The notes: generated by a model from the sequence alone, not told the origin. Shown: positions 15,079 to 24,795, counted from the stretch's first letter. The stretch is DNA of 64,000 bases from Mucilaginibacter aurantiaciroseus (GCF_024055595.1 NZ_JAMXOF010000005.1:1-64000); one strand, 5' to 3'. Translations and numbers: made by a program.

Positions 15079-17772
15079 CTACTCTACCTTATATCTTAAT
15101 ACCTGCCTGCCAATATCACCTTCGCTATCAATCCCCTCAATTACCACACGATAGTTTCCTTTGCCGGCGTTAAAATAATCTACAGATGATTTGCCGCCGA
15201 CTGTAACTATGTTTGGTTTCCAGTAGATGGTGGTACGCAGGTCGGCAAGGGTTTGGCGGTTTTTAACATCGTACTTTGGTGAATAGAACACGCGCGAACG
15301 GTAAATGCCTTTAGGCGCATATGGTTTTATGCCACGGCCAAATGTTTGCGGGTACTCAACAGGCTCATCGCCGCGTTTTGTGGTGATGACCAACACGCCG
15401 CTACTACCCTGGCTTCCATATATGGCATAGCTGCCAATATTACGCAGCACTTCTATCGATTGTACATCATTAACATTTAAGGTATTTATAGCATTTAGGC
15501 TGGAGTTCAACCCATCTATGACCACCAGCATCCGGCCACCGCCACGTGTAGTGTATGGGATTCCATTGCGGAATACCACACCAAGCAAGCGCCCCTGCAG
15601 GCAATCGCCCAATTGGAGGCAACCCATACTAAAAAAATCTTTGGCCAAAAATACCTGGTCGGCATTACCAGGTCCGTTTAGGTTTGCCGAATGCTTAAGG
15701 ACATTCCGTTTCTCTATTATTATCACCTCGCGCAGGCTGATGACGTGGTTACCCAACCCATATTTCATTTGCTCGTAATACAAAGCCTTGCTGCTTTGCG
15801 CATAAGTGGTTAGGAAGGTATTGTTGGTTAGCTTAAAATCGGCTATGCTTTTATAATTAGCCGTTGGCGGCGGCGGGATGCTATCCATGGTGATTACCAC
15901 ATCGCGCTTGTTTTTAGCATTACGTGCCTGGATCAAAAATTTAACGCTATCAGCAAACATTACGTCGTTAAAGGCAAAGCGGCCGTTCACGTCAGTAAGC
16001 GTCTCTACCTGTAATAAGCCGTCGTCAAAGTTTATCAGCTCTACCTTCCCCCTTGCAACCGGGCTGCCCGATGGTGTGGTTACCCTGCCGGATATGGTAA
16101 AGTTTTTTTGATCCAAGTACTTATTTTCAGTTTGATTTGTACTTAACACATCTTGCCACTCGTATCTATGATAGCCCTGGGTAAGCATTAAAGCATCCAG
16201 ATCGGCGCGGATTTTATCGTTTTTATTATTAAAGTAATAGGCAGGCTGCTCTATGTATCCTTTAAGATCAGACGTTAGCAGCAGGTTAGCTAAAATATTG
16301 TTCTCGCTAGTCTCATCAACCGGCACTTTGCTTTCATCAGTTACGGCTATAGAGAAACTGCCCACAGCGGGTTTACCCCCGTTATCTTTTGCATCGATAT
16401 TTAAAATTATCTTTTGCCTTGGCGAGTAGCTTTGTTTATCGGCATTTACGGTTAAATTAAGCTTGTCTTCGGGGTTATCTATAAACACCAAACGTTCGTT
16501 TAGCGGTGTGCCCGACGATGAAAATAGCGTAAACTGTGCTATCCCCGATGGAAATTTATTCTTTGCCACCGTTGCCGAGAATGCCGTGCTGCCCGGCTTG
16601 CTCTTAGCCGCATAATAAACCTTGCCGCCGTTTTTGCCAATTAAACTAAACTGAGCGCTATTTTGCTTTGTAGTACTTACTACCACTTTTAAATCCGGGC
16701 CGAAGGTGGAAATATTGAGCACAAAACCGTTATCAGCAGCTGTCGGCAAATTAACTGATGCTTTTGAACCATCGGCATAAATCAGGTTTGCTTTATAAGT
16801 ATTACCAGCCCCGGGCGTAAAGTCAAATAAACCCATTCCAAGGTGGGCCGTGTTTAATGTTGCAACTTGTTTGCCTTTGCTATCTGTAACCGTACCTTTT
16901 ATATCAACACCAAGTCCATCGGTGCCTATTGCCTTAAAAGCTACTTTGGTTTCAATCCCGTTAACCATTACACCGCCTTCCGGGAAAAACTGCACATCGG
17001 CATGCCCGGCTATCGCCCTTATGGGGATGCTTTTATAAACCATGCCCCTCTGGCCTGTCCCGCTCAAGCCGGTCACTATTCTGCCCGATTTAAGCAGTTC
17101 GGCATTGTCTGCGGGCAAATTAACATACAGGTTACCATTGGCATCCGTTACACCTTTGCCTTTTGTAACAATAGCATTGTTAAGCATAATAGAATAAATT
17201 ACCGCATTGCCGGAGTACGCCGCGCCGTTGGCATCGGTATAATTAATATCGGCAGTAATGGCATTGCGCCCGTTTTGATTAGTACTGGTAAAAGTTGTTT
17301 TAGTAAATACTTTATTGGTGAGGATGTTGGTGATGCTAATGGCCTTATCAAAAAAATAATCACTACCCGCATTAAGCATGTATTGGGTGTACGCTCTAAT
17401 TCGATAGTTTCCCTTGTGCAGGGTATCCGGCAGTGCGAAATCGCCGTAGGCAAGGCCATCTCTAACCTGCAGTTTTATGTTTTGTTTGATGGCGTCCTGG
17501 TCATCTATCAGCTCCACATTCAATATGCCGCTATCGGGTTGCAGGCGGTGCTGCGGGCCGGTAATTACGTAAGCCTTAAACCAGATATCATCGCCTGCGG
17601 CATAGTATGGTTTATCAAATTGCAGGTGTACTTTTTCGGTGGGATGCGTGCCCGTCCATTTATCCAGCTGGCGCTGTACGGTGGCAATTATATCGTCATC
17701 GGCGCTAAAACTAAAAGCGCCAATACTGCCAATGGCCAGTAACAGGCCGGCTATAATACGTTTGTAAGCCAT
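15079..17772 (-). CDS. MG2-like / TonB-plug envelope protein without barrel
   Basis: This 897-aa protein starts with a signal peptide. An alpha-2-macroglobulin MG2-like domain follows (VHLQFDKPYYAAGDDIWFKA, about 48-67), then several beta-sandwich repeats, a carboxypeptidase-like regulatory domain (about 560-640), and a TonB-dependent-receptor plug domain (about 690-790, with GVVFRNGIPY, LVVIDG and IEVLRN). It ends about 100 residues later and therefore lacks the 22-strand barrel of a true receptor. It is a known Bacteroidota architecture with no assigned function. A surface or periplasmic role, perhaps partnering a separate barrel, is inference. Confidence 0.8.
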   Translation of the reverse strand: MAYKRIIAGLLLAIGSIGAFSFSADDDIIATVQRQLDKWTGTHPTEKVHLQFDKPYYAAGDDIWFKAYVITGPQHRLQPDSGILNVELIDDQDAIKQNIKLQVRDGLAYGDFALPDTLHKGNYRIRAYTQYMLNAGSDYFFDKAISITNILTNKVFTKTTFTSTNQNGRNAITADINYTDANGAAYSGNAVIYSIMLNNAIVTKGKGVTDANGNLYVNLPADNAELLKSGRIVTGLSGTGQRGMVYKSIPIRAIAGHADVQFFPEGGVMVNGIETKVAFKAIGTDGLGVDIKGTVTDSKGKQVATLNTAHLGMGLFDFTPGAGNTYKANLIYADGSKASVNLPTAADNGFVLNISTFGPDLKVVVSTTKQNSAQFSLIGKNGGKVYYAAKSKPGSTAFSATVAKNKFPSGIAQFTLFSSSGTPLNERLVFIDNPEDKLNLTVNADKQSYSPRQKIILNIDAKDNGGKPAVGSFSIAVTDESKVPVDETSENNILANLLLTSDLKGYIEQPAYYFNNKNDKIRADLDALMLTQGYHRYEWQDVLSTNQTENKYLDQKNFTISGRVTTPSGSPVARGKVELINFDDGLLQVETLTDVNGRFAFNDVMFADSVKFLIQARNAKNKRDVVITMDSIPPPPTANYKSIADFKLTNNTFLTTYAQSSKALYYEQMKYGLGNHVISLREVIIIEKRNVLKHSANLNGPGNADQVFLAKDFFSMGCLQLGDCLQGRLLGVVFRNGIPYTTRGGGRMLVVIDGLNSSLNAINTLNVNDVQSIEVLRNIGSYAIYGSQGSSGVLVITTKRGDEPVEYPQTFGRGIKPYAPKGIYRSRVFYSPKYDVKNRQTLADLRTTIYWKPNIVTVGGKSSVDYFNAGKGNYRVVIEGIDSEGDIGRQVLRYKVE

Positions 17773-17835
17773 ACATTTACAGGTAAATTACAATACAAAA
17801 CAATGCTACGCAATAATTGTGATTTACCTGCAGTA

Positions 17836-18372
17836 TTAAAACTTATTCTTCCACATCATGCTCTCTACCGGGCGGGTGGTAGGGTTGTTATATTTAGCGT
17901 TGCTTTTGGTGTTGTATAGGGTTTCAATCTCGCCCTCAACCACAAAATAGATCAGTTGACCGATTGGCATGCCGGCATAGATCTTAACAGGTTGGGCGCA
18001 TGAGATCTCCAGCGTCCAGGTATTACAAAAGCCCACATCGCCTTTACCGGCGGTTGCATGGATATCAATACCCAAACGGCCTGTACTTGATTTCCCTTCC
18101 AGGAAAGGAACGTGTTTGTGCGTTTCGGTATATTCAACCGTTACACCCAGGTACAGCGTATTGGGTTGTAATACAAAGCCTTCCTTTGGTATCTCGAAAC
18201 CAATAATTTCATTATGTAGTTTGGCATCCAGCACGCGGTCTTTATAAGTGGCCAGGTGCTTGCCCAAATGCACATCGTAAGAGTTTGTGCCCAGGCATTC
18301 CGGTTTAAACGGCTCAATAATAATACTCCCTTTTTCAATCTCTTCGAGGATGCGCTTGTCTGATAAAATCAT
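17836..18372 (-). CDS. dcd: dCTP deaminase
   Basis: This 178-aa protein converts dCTP to dUTP for thymidylate synthesis. The start at MILSDKRI (ATG 18372) is the family N-terminus; the 16-residue extension upstream is spurious. The catalytic-region motif FLEGKSSTGRLG and the following IHATAGKGDVGF are conserved, as is the trimer core. Length matches bacterial Dcd (about 178-195). It stands alone on the minus strand. Confidence 0.92.
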   Translation of the reverse strand: MILSDKRILEEIEKGSIIIEPFKPECLGTNSYDVHLGKHLATYKDRVLDAKLHNEIIGFEIPKEGFVLQPNTLYLGVTVEYTETHKHVPFLEGKSSTGRLGIDIHATAGKGDVGFCNTWTLEISCAQPVKIYAGMPIGQLIYFVVEGEIETLYNTKSNAKYNNPTTRPVESMMWKNKF

Positions 18373-18801
18373 ATAAAAAATACTGGGCTTAAAATTAAGA
18401 TTATTTGCCTTAACCGCCAACAGGTATTACACCCTTTATTGCCCCAAAAACGACAAAAACCGCTTTGTACAAAGTATAAAGTGGCCAATTGCACCACCGA
18501 TTGGCAATGCTCACTCACACTGATCCTACCCCAGGTTTTAAAGCGCTTTTCGTACGCAGATATGTTTTGCTGCACTGTTTTCGGCAACGCGTTGTTTGAT
18601 GCAGCCCTCTGTTATGGCCACAGCAAATAAAACGGCGGCCGATATGTATATCTTCTTCATTTTATGTTAATTGTGATGCAAAAAAAATTAGTGCCTGTAT
18701 GACTTACGTTTATACCCATTAGTTACAGGCCGAAATAATTAACGTTAATTATTATATTTAGTTGATACAATTTGGCTGCCTTTTTTGCAATTTTACCATC
18801 C
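18373..18801. other. Mostly non-coding gap between dcd and the PPTase gene
   Basis: Apart from the 40-codon ORF at 18538-18660 nothing coding is evident. It should contain the dcd promoter on the minus strand and the PPTase promoter on the + strand; neither could be placed firmly. Confidence 0.5.
18538..18660 (-). CDS. Possible small secreted or lipoprotein-like peptide (40 aa)
   Basis: The ATG at 18660 opens MKKIYISAAVLFAVAITEGC, a basic N-terminus and hydrophobic core ending at a Cys, followed by IKQRVAENSAAKHIC and a TAA at 18538. This looks like an N-terminal export signal on a very short protein. It could be a genuine small lipoprotein or the stump of a lost larger gene. No neighbour supports either choice. 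Confidence 0.4.
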   Translation of the reverse strand: MKKIYISAAVLFAVAITEGCIKQRVAENSAAKHICVRKAL

Positions 18802-19440
18802 ATGGCTATAGCGTACCGACAACAGATTGACGATGATACAGAGTTTGCGCTGTGGAGGATAGAAGAAACCGCCGACGAACTATACAAACAACTTCAGCTT
18901 AACGATACCGAGAAAGCCTACACCAAAATAATAAGCAAAAACAAGCGCTACCTGCACTGGCTGGGCACCCGCGTTCTACTCCGCAAAATGCTGGGTACCG
19001 ATGATTACATCGATGCTAAAGTCGACAGTCATGGCAAACCTTATTTGGTGAGCCTGCCCTATCACATCTCGCTTAGCCACTCGTTTGATTATGCCGCGGT
19101 GATGATCAGCAAGACGCGACCCGTGGGTATTGATATTGAACAGATAAAAGAAAAAGTAGAGCGGATAGCCCACAAGTTTTTACTGCCGCACGAATTAAAT
19201 TTTATACCCGATCAGCATAAAATTCAGCAGCTTTACGTTTGCTGGTGCGCTAAAGAGGCCGTTTATAAATGCTACGGACAAAAAGAGGTATCGTTTGCAG
19301 ATAATATATCTTTGCAGCCCTTTACGTTTCAGCACCACGACGTGCTGCAGGCCAAACTTCACAAGGGCAAAGTTGATATTGACTACGAGGTTGGCTACAT
19401 GCAGTACGAAGATTATATGATAGGATACGTGAAAGGATGA
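18802..19440 (+). CDS. 4'-phosphopantetheinyl transferase (Sfp type)
   Basis: This 212-aa protein starts at ATG 18802 (MAIAYRQQ); the upstream TTG extension is rejected. It transfers phosphopantetheine from CoA to acyl or peptidyl carrier proteins. The two family signatures are present: the GIDIEQI magnesium-binding motif and the later WCAKEAVYKCYG (WxxKEAxxK). Size is typical of compact Sfp/Gsp-type enzymes. It lies upstream of lipB, so a role in acyl-carrier activation for fatty-acid or lipoate metabolism is plausible, but its target carrier is unknown. Confidence 0.85.
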   Translation: MAIAYRQQIDDDTEFALWRIEETADELYKQLQLNDTEKAYTKIISKNKRYLHWLGTRVLLRKMLGTDDYIDAKVDSHGKPYLVSLPYHISLSHSFDYAAVMISKTRPVGIDIEQIKEKVERIAHKFLLPHELNFIPDQHKIQQLYVCWCAKEAVYKCYGQKEVSFADNISLQPFTFQHHDVLQAKLHKGKVDIDYEVGYMQYEDYMIGYVKG

Positions 19441-19505
19441 TGAAGATGCGCGGATGCATAGGCATTTTTATAAATTCCATAAATTCGAGTTCAGATTAAT
19501 AATAG

Positions 19506-20234
19506 ATGCAGAACAAAAAAGTAATTTTTCAGGATTGGGGATTAACGGATTACCAGATGGCCTGGGACCGCCAGGAAAAGCTATTTGGCGAAACCGTTAA
19601 ACTGAAGACTGAGACCCGTAACCGCAACTTGGCGCATGCCGGTGGCGATGAGCCGATTGAAGATGCCATTACCCCCAACTACCTTGTTTTTTGCGAACAC
19701 CCGCACGTTTATACCCTCGGCAAAAGTGGCAAGGCAGAGCACCTGCTTTTAGATGAACAGGGCTTAAAAGAAAAAAACGCCGTTTATTACCCCATTAATC
19801 GCGGTGGCGACATCACCTACCATGGCCCCGGCCAATTGGTGAGTTACCCCATTTTAGATCTCGACAACTTTTTCACCGATATTCATCTATACCTGCGCAC
19901 GCTGGAAGATGCTATTATCCTCACCCTTGCGGATTATGACCTAACCGCAGGCCGTTACCTTGGCTATACCGGTGTTTGGTTTGATGCCGATAACGAGCGT
20001 GCCCGCAAAATTTGCGCTATGGGAGTACGCTGCAGCCGCTGGGTAACCATGCACGGGCTAGCCTTTAACGTAAACCCCGATCTTGACTATTTTAAGAATA
20101 TCGTCCCTTGCGGGATTGATGACAAAGCCGTAACGTCCATGCAGGCCGAACTTGGGCACCCGGTTGATATGAACGAAGTTAAAAAAATCCTAAAGCATCA
20201 TATTTCCGTACTTTTTGGTATGGAGATGATATAA
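19506..20234 (+). CDS. lipB: LipB, lipoyl(octanoyl) transferase
   Basis: This 242-aa enzyme moves octanoyl from acyl carrier protein to lipoyl domains, the first step of lipoate assembly. The conserved RGGDITYHGPGQLVSYP is present. The catalytic dyad is visible as Lys168 in ARKICAMG and Cys202 in NIVPCGI. An insertion at about 30-55 relative to E. coli is common in Bacteroidota. Its TAA shares a base with the ATG of the next gene, so the two are probably co-transcribed. Confidence 0.95.
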   Translation: MQNKKVIFQDWGLTDYQMAWDRQEKLFGETVKLKTETRNRNLAHAGGDEPIEDAITPNYLVFCEHPHVYTLGKSGKAEHLLLDEQGLKEKNAVYYPINRGGDITYHGPGQLVSYPILDLDNFFTDIHLYLRTLEDAIILTLADYDLTAGRYLGYTGVWFDADNERARKICAMGVRCSRWVTMHGLAFNVNPDLDYFKNIVPCGIDDKAVTSMQAELGHPVDMNEVKKILKHHISVLFGMEMI

Positions 20235-20956
20235 TGCGGATACTAACCATACTTTTTTTGATGGCCACGCTTGCGGCCTGTACTAAAGCACCCGTGCCTA
20301 TACTAGCGGCCGTGCAAAACACAAATAACAATATGCCTGCAACAGACACTTTAACTTACCTGGCCCTTGGCGATTCTTACACGTTTGGCGAATCGGTTCC
20401 TGTTGCACAATCATTTCCTTATCAATTGGCAGCAAACCTTAGGGCAGGCAACCATTTTGCAACCAGTCCCGATATTATTGCCGTTACCGGATGGACCACC
20501 GGCAATCTTAAACAAGGCATAATCCAGCGCGGTATCACCAAACACGATTATAGCATCGTTACCCTGCTTATAGGTGTGAACAACCAGTTTCGTGGGTATA
20601 GCCAGGATGATTATCGTAAAGAGTTTACCGAACTATTAAACATTGCCATTAATTATGCAGGCGGAAACAAGAAGCATGTTTTTGTACTCTCTATCCCTGA
20701 CTGGGGCGTTACCCCATTCGCTAAAAATGGTGGTTATGATGCGCTAAAGGTTGGTGCAGAGATTGACCAGTTTAACGCCATCAACAAACAGGAAACCGAA
20801 AAACTGGGCGTAAGCTATGTAGACATCACCCCCGCATCCCGCCGCGCAAGCTACATCTCGGACCTGATAGCCAATGATGGACTACACCCATCGGGCAGTA
20901 TGTACAGCCTTTGGGTATCGCAGTTATTACCAATCGTAAATGCGCAGGTAAAATAG
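20234..20956 (+). CDS. SGNH/GDSL hydrolase lipoprotein
   Basis: This 240-aa esterase-type protein has a lipobox (LAAC, Cys16). The SGNH blocks are visible: block I LALGDSYTFG with nucleophile Ser48, block III with IGVNNQF (Asn), and block V NDGLHPSG with Asp215 and His218. It probably cleaves acyl or acetyl esters in the periplasm; the substrate is unknown. A decayed tandem copy follows at 20979. Confidence 0.85.
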   Translation: MRILTILFLMATLAACTKAPVPILAAVQNTNNNMPATDTLTYLALGDSYTFGESVPVAQSFPYQLAANLRAGNHFATSPDIIAVTGWTTGNLKQGIIQRGITKHDYSIVTLLIGVNNQFRGYSQDDYRKEFTELLNIAINYAGGNKKHVFVLSIPDWGVTPFAKNGGYDALKVGAEIDQFNAINKQETEKLGVSYVDITPASRRASYISDLIANDGLHPSGSMYSLWVSQLLPIVNAQVK

Positions 20957-20978
20957 CAGGTTTATATTAAATTTAAGT

Positions 20979-21668
20979 ACGAAAATTACGCTTTGCTTTC
21001 TATTGGCTATTTTGGCATCAGGGACGGTTTTTTGCCAACCTACTAAAGCAAACCATGCAATTGCCGATTCGGTGAGGTACCTGGCCATGGGCGACTCTTA
21101 CACCGTAGACCGCTTTGTGCCAACTGCGTAAAGCATTTCTTACCAGCTTGCAGTCACCTTAAAAAGCACGGGTATAAACGTGGCCGTGCCTGTTGTGCTT
21201 GCGCAAAACGGCTGGCGTACAGACGAGTTATTGCAAAGGATTGCCGGTACTTCAAAAAACGAAACTTTTGATTTTGTAAACTTGCTGATTGGTGTTAATA
21301 ATCAGTACCAAAACAAAAACCACGAAACCTATTAAACAGAATTTACTTAAATACTTACTGCAGCCGTTGTTATGGCAAAAGGTAATCCCCAACACGTTTT
21401 TGTACTATCAATACCCGACTGGAGGTTTACCCCCTTCGCCAATGGCCGCAACCTGGATAAAATTACCACAGAAATTGATGAATATAACGTGATAAACAAA
21501 GCAGTAGCTGATGCTGCAAAGGTACATTACATCAACATAACCGGCCTGTCCCGAACGAACGGTATGAACACCGACCTGGTTACCACCGACCACCTGCACT
21601 CATCTGCCAAAATGTACAGCTGGAGGGTATAAAAAATCGTAAAAGAAGTTGTAAAGGAATTTAAGTAG
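20979..21668 (+). pseudogene. Decayed tandem copy of the SGNH hydrolase
   Basis: One uninterrupted frame aligns along its whole length with the intact paralogue just upstream: it has a signal-like start, LAMGDSYTV, LLIGVNNQY, HVFVLSIPDW and DHLHSSAKMYS. The expected ATG is ACG (20979), and premature TAA codons occur at 21129, about 21333, about 21348 and about 21630. At the first, the paralogue has Gln (VAQSFPYQL against TA*SISYQL), so CAA became TAA. No frameshift is seen in about 690 bp. The gene is dead but its decay is young or single-base only. Confidence 0.85.
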
Positions 21669-21736
21669 TGATACTCATGATTTATTAAACCACGACATTA
21701 TGTCTTTAGAAAGTTAAAGATCCTTTTTAAACTAAA

Positions 21737-23167
21737 CTAACACTCCGGCAAACTGATAGGGATATTAATGGCAAGGCCCCCGTCGGATGTTTCTTTGTAT
21801 TTGGAGTTCATATCTTGCGCGGTTTGCCACATGGTGCGTACTACGGCGTCGAGGCTTACTTTGGCTTTATCGGGATTGCTTTGCAGGGCCAGTTGGGTTG
21901 CGGTGATGGCTTTTATAGCACCCATTGTGTTACGTTCTATGCAGGGCACTTGTACCAGTCCGCCAATTGGGTCGCAGGTAAGGCCGAGGTGGTGTTCCAT
22001 AGCAATCTCTGCTGCCATTAAAACCTGGCGCTGGCTGCCGCCTAAACACTCGGTAAGCGCTGCTGCCGCCATGGCTGACGATACGCCGATCTCAGCCTGG
22101 CAACCACCCATCGCGGCGGATATGGTAGCACCCTTTTTAAAGATACTGCCCACCTCTGATGCGGTAAACAAAAACTGGGTTATCTTCCCGTCGTCAAAAC
22201 CATCGCAAAAGCTAATGTAGTATTGCAGCACCGCCGGTATAACACCCGCCGCGCCATTAGTAGGCGCGGTAACTACCCGGCCAAAGGAGGCGTTCTCTTC
22301 GTTTACGGCAAGCGCAAAACAGCTTACCCAGTCCAAAATGTTTTGGAAGCCGTTACCTGTTTGACGCATAGCCTGTACCCACTCGGTATAATTACTATAG
22401 CTATGCCCTTTTAACAACCGTGTATTTAATGCTGATGCACGACGAGCGACATTAAGGCCGCCCGGCAGGTTACCGGCGGTGTGGCAGCCGCGGTACATAC
22501 ATTCCTGCATTACTTTAAAAATATTAAGCACACTATCGCGGGTTTCCTTTTCGCTACGCCAGGCAAGTTCATTTTCTAAAACAACTTCAGATATTTTGAG
22601 GCCTGTTTTACGGCACCAGTGCAGCAGGTCGCCGGCGGTATCAATGGGGAATGGCAGGTCGACCTCCGTTTTATGACTGGTTTGCTCACCTTCTTTCACT
22701 ACAAAACCACCCCCTATAGAGTAAAATGTGGCAGATACCGCGGTTTCGTTACTTAAAAACGCCTGGAAGGTTACCGCGTTAGGGTGAAACGGCAGGCTCT
22801 CGGTAAATAGGAACAGCAAATCATCATCCGCAAAAAAACCAACTTCTTTTTCGCCGCCCAATTGCAGTTTATGGGTTTGGTTGATGTCGGCTATTTTACT
22901 GTCAATTTTATCAACCTCAAAAGTAACGGGGTCATCGCCGCTAAGGCCAAGCAATATGGCAATATCGGTACCGTGGCCGCGGCCTGTTTTAGCCAATGAT
23001 CCGTACAGTAAAATCTTAACCTGTACAACAAGTGGCAGGGCATCCTTTTGCTTAAGCAACTCAACAAATTGTTGCGCGGCCCGCCAGGGGCCAAGCGTAT
23101 GCGAGCTGGACGGGCCTATGCCTATCTTAAACATATCAAATACAGAAATCTGTTCGCGCTGTTGCAT
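21737..23167 (-). CDS. sdaA: L-serine ammonia-lyase
   Basis: This 476-aa single-chain iron-sulfur L-serine dehydratase converts serine to pyruvate and ammonia. The N-terminal beta domain starts with [20 protein letters not shown], and the alpha domain contains [29 protein letters not shown] and [18 protein letters not shown] with the conserved Cys residues for the 4Fe-4S cluster. The ATG at 23167 (MQQREQ) is preferred over an upstream TTG at 23173. A TAATTTTG box (23171-23178, minus strand) lies 3 nt before this ATG. It is a monocistronic gene. Confidence 0.93.
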   Translation of the reverse strand: MQQREQISVFDMFKIGIGPSSSHTLGPWRAAQQFVELLKQKDALPLVVQVKILLYGSLAKTGRGHGTDIAILLGLSGDDPVTFEVDKIDSKIADINQTHKLQLGGEKEVGFFADDDLLFLFTESLPFHPNAVTFQAFLSNETAVSATFYSIGGGFVVKEGEQTSHKTEVDLPFPIDTAGDLLHWCRKTGLKISEVVLENELAWRSEKETRDSVLNIFKVMQECMYRGCHTAGNLPGGLNVARRASALNTRLLKGHSYSNYTEWVQAMRQTGNGFQNILDWVSCFALAVNEENASFGRVVTAPTNGAAGVIPAVLQYYISFCDGFDDGKITQFLFTASEVGSIFKKGATISAAMGGCQAEIGVSSAMAAAALTECLGGSQRQVLMAAEIAMEHHLGLTCDPIGGLVQVPCIERNTMGAIKAITATQLALQSNPDKAKVSLDAVVRTMWQTAQDMNSKYKETSDGGLAINIPISLPEC

Positions 23168-23170
23168 GCC

Positions 23171-23178
23171 CAAAATTA
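23171..23178 (-). promoter_or_regulatory. Candidate -7 box next to the sdaA start codon
   Basis: TAATTTTG on the minus strand ends 3 nt before the ATG at 23167. If real, the transcript would start at or next to the start codon. No good -33 element was seen. Confidence 0.3.
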
Positions 23179-23282
23179 ATGAATAGTATCTATATTATTT
23201 TTTTGTTAAATTTTTAAAATCCCAGGAAAACTTCAAACTTCTTTTTATATTTAATAATCTTAAACCTTAAATTTTATAAAGC

Positions 23283-23660
23283 ATGAAGTACTTTTTTTTA
23301 GTTTTGCAAAAATACGCTCAGTTTAGTGGCAGGTCCAGGCGCAGCGAGTATTGGTATTTTGCATTATTCAGCACAATTATCAGTTTAATACTTAAGTACG
23401 CAGGCACTGCGGCGGGATCGCCGTATATTGACACCATATATTCGCTTGCGGTACTAATACCATCAATTGCGGTAGGTGTACGCCGTATGCACGATGTTGG
23501 TAAAAGCGGATGGTTTATACTTATCCCTATTTACAACTTAATACTGGCCTGTACAGACGGCCAGCCCGGCGACAACGAATACGGCCCAGACCCGAAAGGA
23601 AGAGAAGGTTTTGGCGCTATGGATTATCAAAAACCTTTTGATATTGATCCTACCACTTAA
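23283..23660 (+). CDS. DUF805 family membrane protein
   Basis: This 125-aa protein has the DUF805 N-terminal signature FSGRSRRSEYWYFALF, three to four membrane segments and VGVRRMHDVGKSGWF, which is the family hallmark. It ends with a short soluble tail containing GDNEYGPDPKG. Function of the family is unknown. Its 3' end overlaps the following DUF2752 frame. Confidence 0.88.
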   Translation: MKYFFLVLQKYAQFSGRSRRSEYWYFALFSTIISLILKYAGTAAGSPYIDTIYSLAVLIPSIAVGVRRMHDVGKSGWFILIPIYNLILACTDGQPGDNEYGPDPKGREGFGAMDYQKPFDIDPTT

Positions 23661-23994
23661 TACTACTCAGCAGCATTTTTTGCAGCCGCTTTACTTAATT
23701 AAGTGGCTGCAAAATCACCTGCTTAACTGCCCTTTTAAACAACTAACCGGTTTTGATTGCCCCAGCTGTGGCATGCAACGTTCTATTATCGCTTTGTTGC
23801 AGGGCGATATTTATCAGAGTTTAAAGTACCACCCGGCAACTGTTCCGCTTCTACTCTGCCTTGTTATTTCAATATGTACCCAAAATGGCTGTATCCCTAA
23901 AAATGAGCGGATAAAACGCAATATCTTTTTAGTAACGCTAACTTTATTTGCCTGCAATTATCTTATAAAAATTATATTGCCGGCTTTTGCCTAG
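23611..23994 (+). CDS. DUF2752 membrane protein
   Basis: The protein carries the DUF2752 signature CPFKQLTGFDCPSCGMQRS and two to three hydrophobic segments. There is no ATG before the signature, so it starts at a TTG; the frame opens at 23611 but TTG 23638 or 23644 is as likely and would reduce the overlap with the DUF805 gene. It probably couples translationally to that gene. Function is unknown. Confidence 0.75.
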   Translation: MALWIIKNLLILILPLNTTQQHFLQPLYLIKWLQNHLLNCPFKQLTGFDCPSCGMQRSIIALLQGDIYQSLKYHPATVPLLLCLVISICTQNGCIPKNERIKRNIFLVTLTLFACNYLIKIILPAFA

Positions 23995-23997
23995 CCG

Positions 23998-24750
23998 TTA
24001 GTTATACTGCGTGTTGCCTACAAAATGGTTATAATCGTTAAGTATCATCTCTAAAAATTGATACTCGTTTATATTAGACGGGTAAGTAATATTCAAAAAA
24101 GACTTTATTTTAATCGCCAGCTTATATACCAGCAAACTGTTACGTGTGCGGTTAAAGTTTTTGACAACATCATGTATAAGTACAATATCCTTATCCGTTA
24201 ACTGCGTAACTTCAGCAAATATAGATTGATAATCTTCTGGCGGCGGGCCAAAAACCAAGTTGTCGAAATTATGGCTTGGGGTGGTTTTAACTACAGATGT
24301 GCCTGCTACCAAATCGCCTATCCGCTGTTTGTTATCAGTAAAGGCAACACATAATACCGCAGCTGCCCCAAGACTTAACCCCATATCAATTATCCTAAAA
24401 ACCCACCTAAGTAAATATTGCCCAACTGTTGGCCTCCCGCCATTAAGGCTTATTACCTTTATTTTTAATGAGCGTTTACCAAAACTTTGCCCGTTCAAAA
24501 ACAACTCGCAAATAAGGTCATAAAAAACGCTTAATGCTAACCATATTACTATAGTTATGATCCCTACAGTTTCATTGCCTTGTTGCCCATAATTATCCCT
24601 TATAAAAAGCGCTACGATTGTTATAGAGATAGAATAAACGATCATGAATAAAAAATAGTCTATCAACCTTGCAGCAATACGATCGCTAAAGTTTGCAACT
24701 TCATACTCAATATTGATATTTTGAGTGGTGGTTATTTTTATAGTGGGCAT
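23998..24750 (-). CDS. RDD family membrane protein
   Basis: This 250-aa protein starts at ATG 24750 (MPTIKITT). The RDD domain is seen as ANFSDRIAARLIDYFLF, two or three membrane segments, and GKRSLKIKVISLNG with VGQYLLRWVFR. A 90-residue cytoplasmic tail follows. It is divergent from the SpoIIM/MoxR operon and 93 bp away, an association common in Bacteroidota. A TATATTTG box (24755-24762, minus strand) lies 4 nt before its ATG. Its role is not established; RDD proteins are often proposed transporters. Confidence 0.85.
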   Translation of the reverse strand: MPTIKITTTQNINIEYEVANFSDRIAARLIDYFLFMIVYSISITIVALFIRDNYGQQGNETVGIITIVIWLALSVFYDLICELFLNGQSFGKRSLKIKVISLNGGRPTVGQYLLRWVFRIIDMGLSLGAAAVLCVAFTDNKQRIGDLVAGTSVVKTTPSHNFDNLVFGPPPEDYQSIFAEVTQLTDKDIVLIHDVVKNFNRTRNSLLVYKLAIKIKSFLNITYPSNINEYQFLEMILNDYNHFVGNTQYN

Positions 24751-24754
24751 ACAA

Positions 24755-24762
24755 CAAATATA
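24755..24762 (-). promoter_or_regulatory. Candidate -7 box next to the RDD start codon
   Basis: TATATTTG on the minus strand ends 4 nt before the ATG at 24750, which would give an almost leaderless mRNA. The -33 element is not evident. Confidence 0.3.
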
Positions 24763-24795
24763 TATTGCCAAAGTAAAATATTAATAGCTGTTAAT

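Noticed and set aside
16867..17742. 291-codon + strand frame inside the MG2/TonB-plug gene
   Set aside because: It is a shadow frame; the minus-strand product has clear domains.
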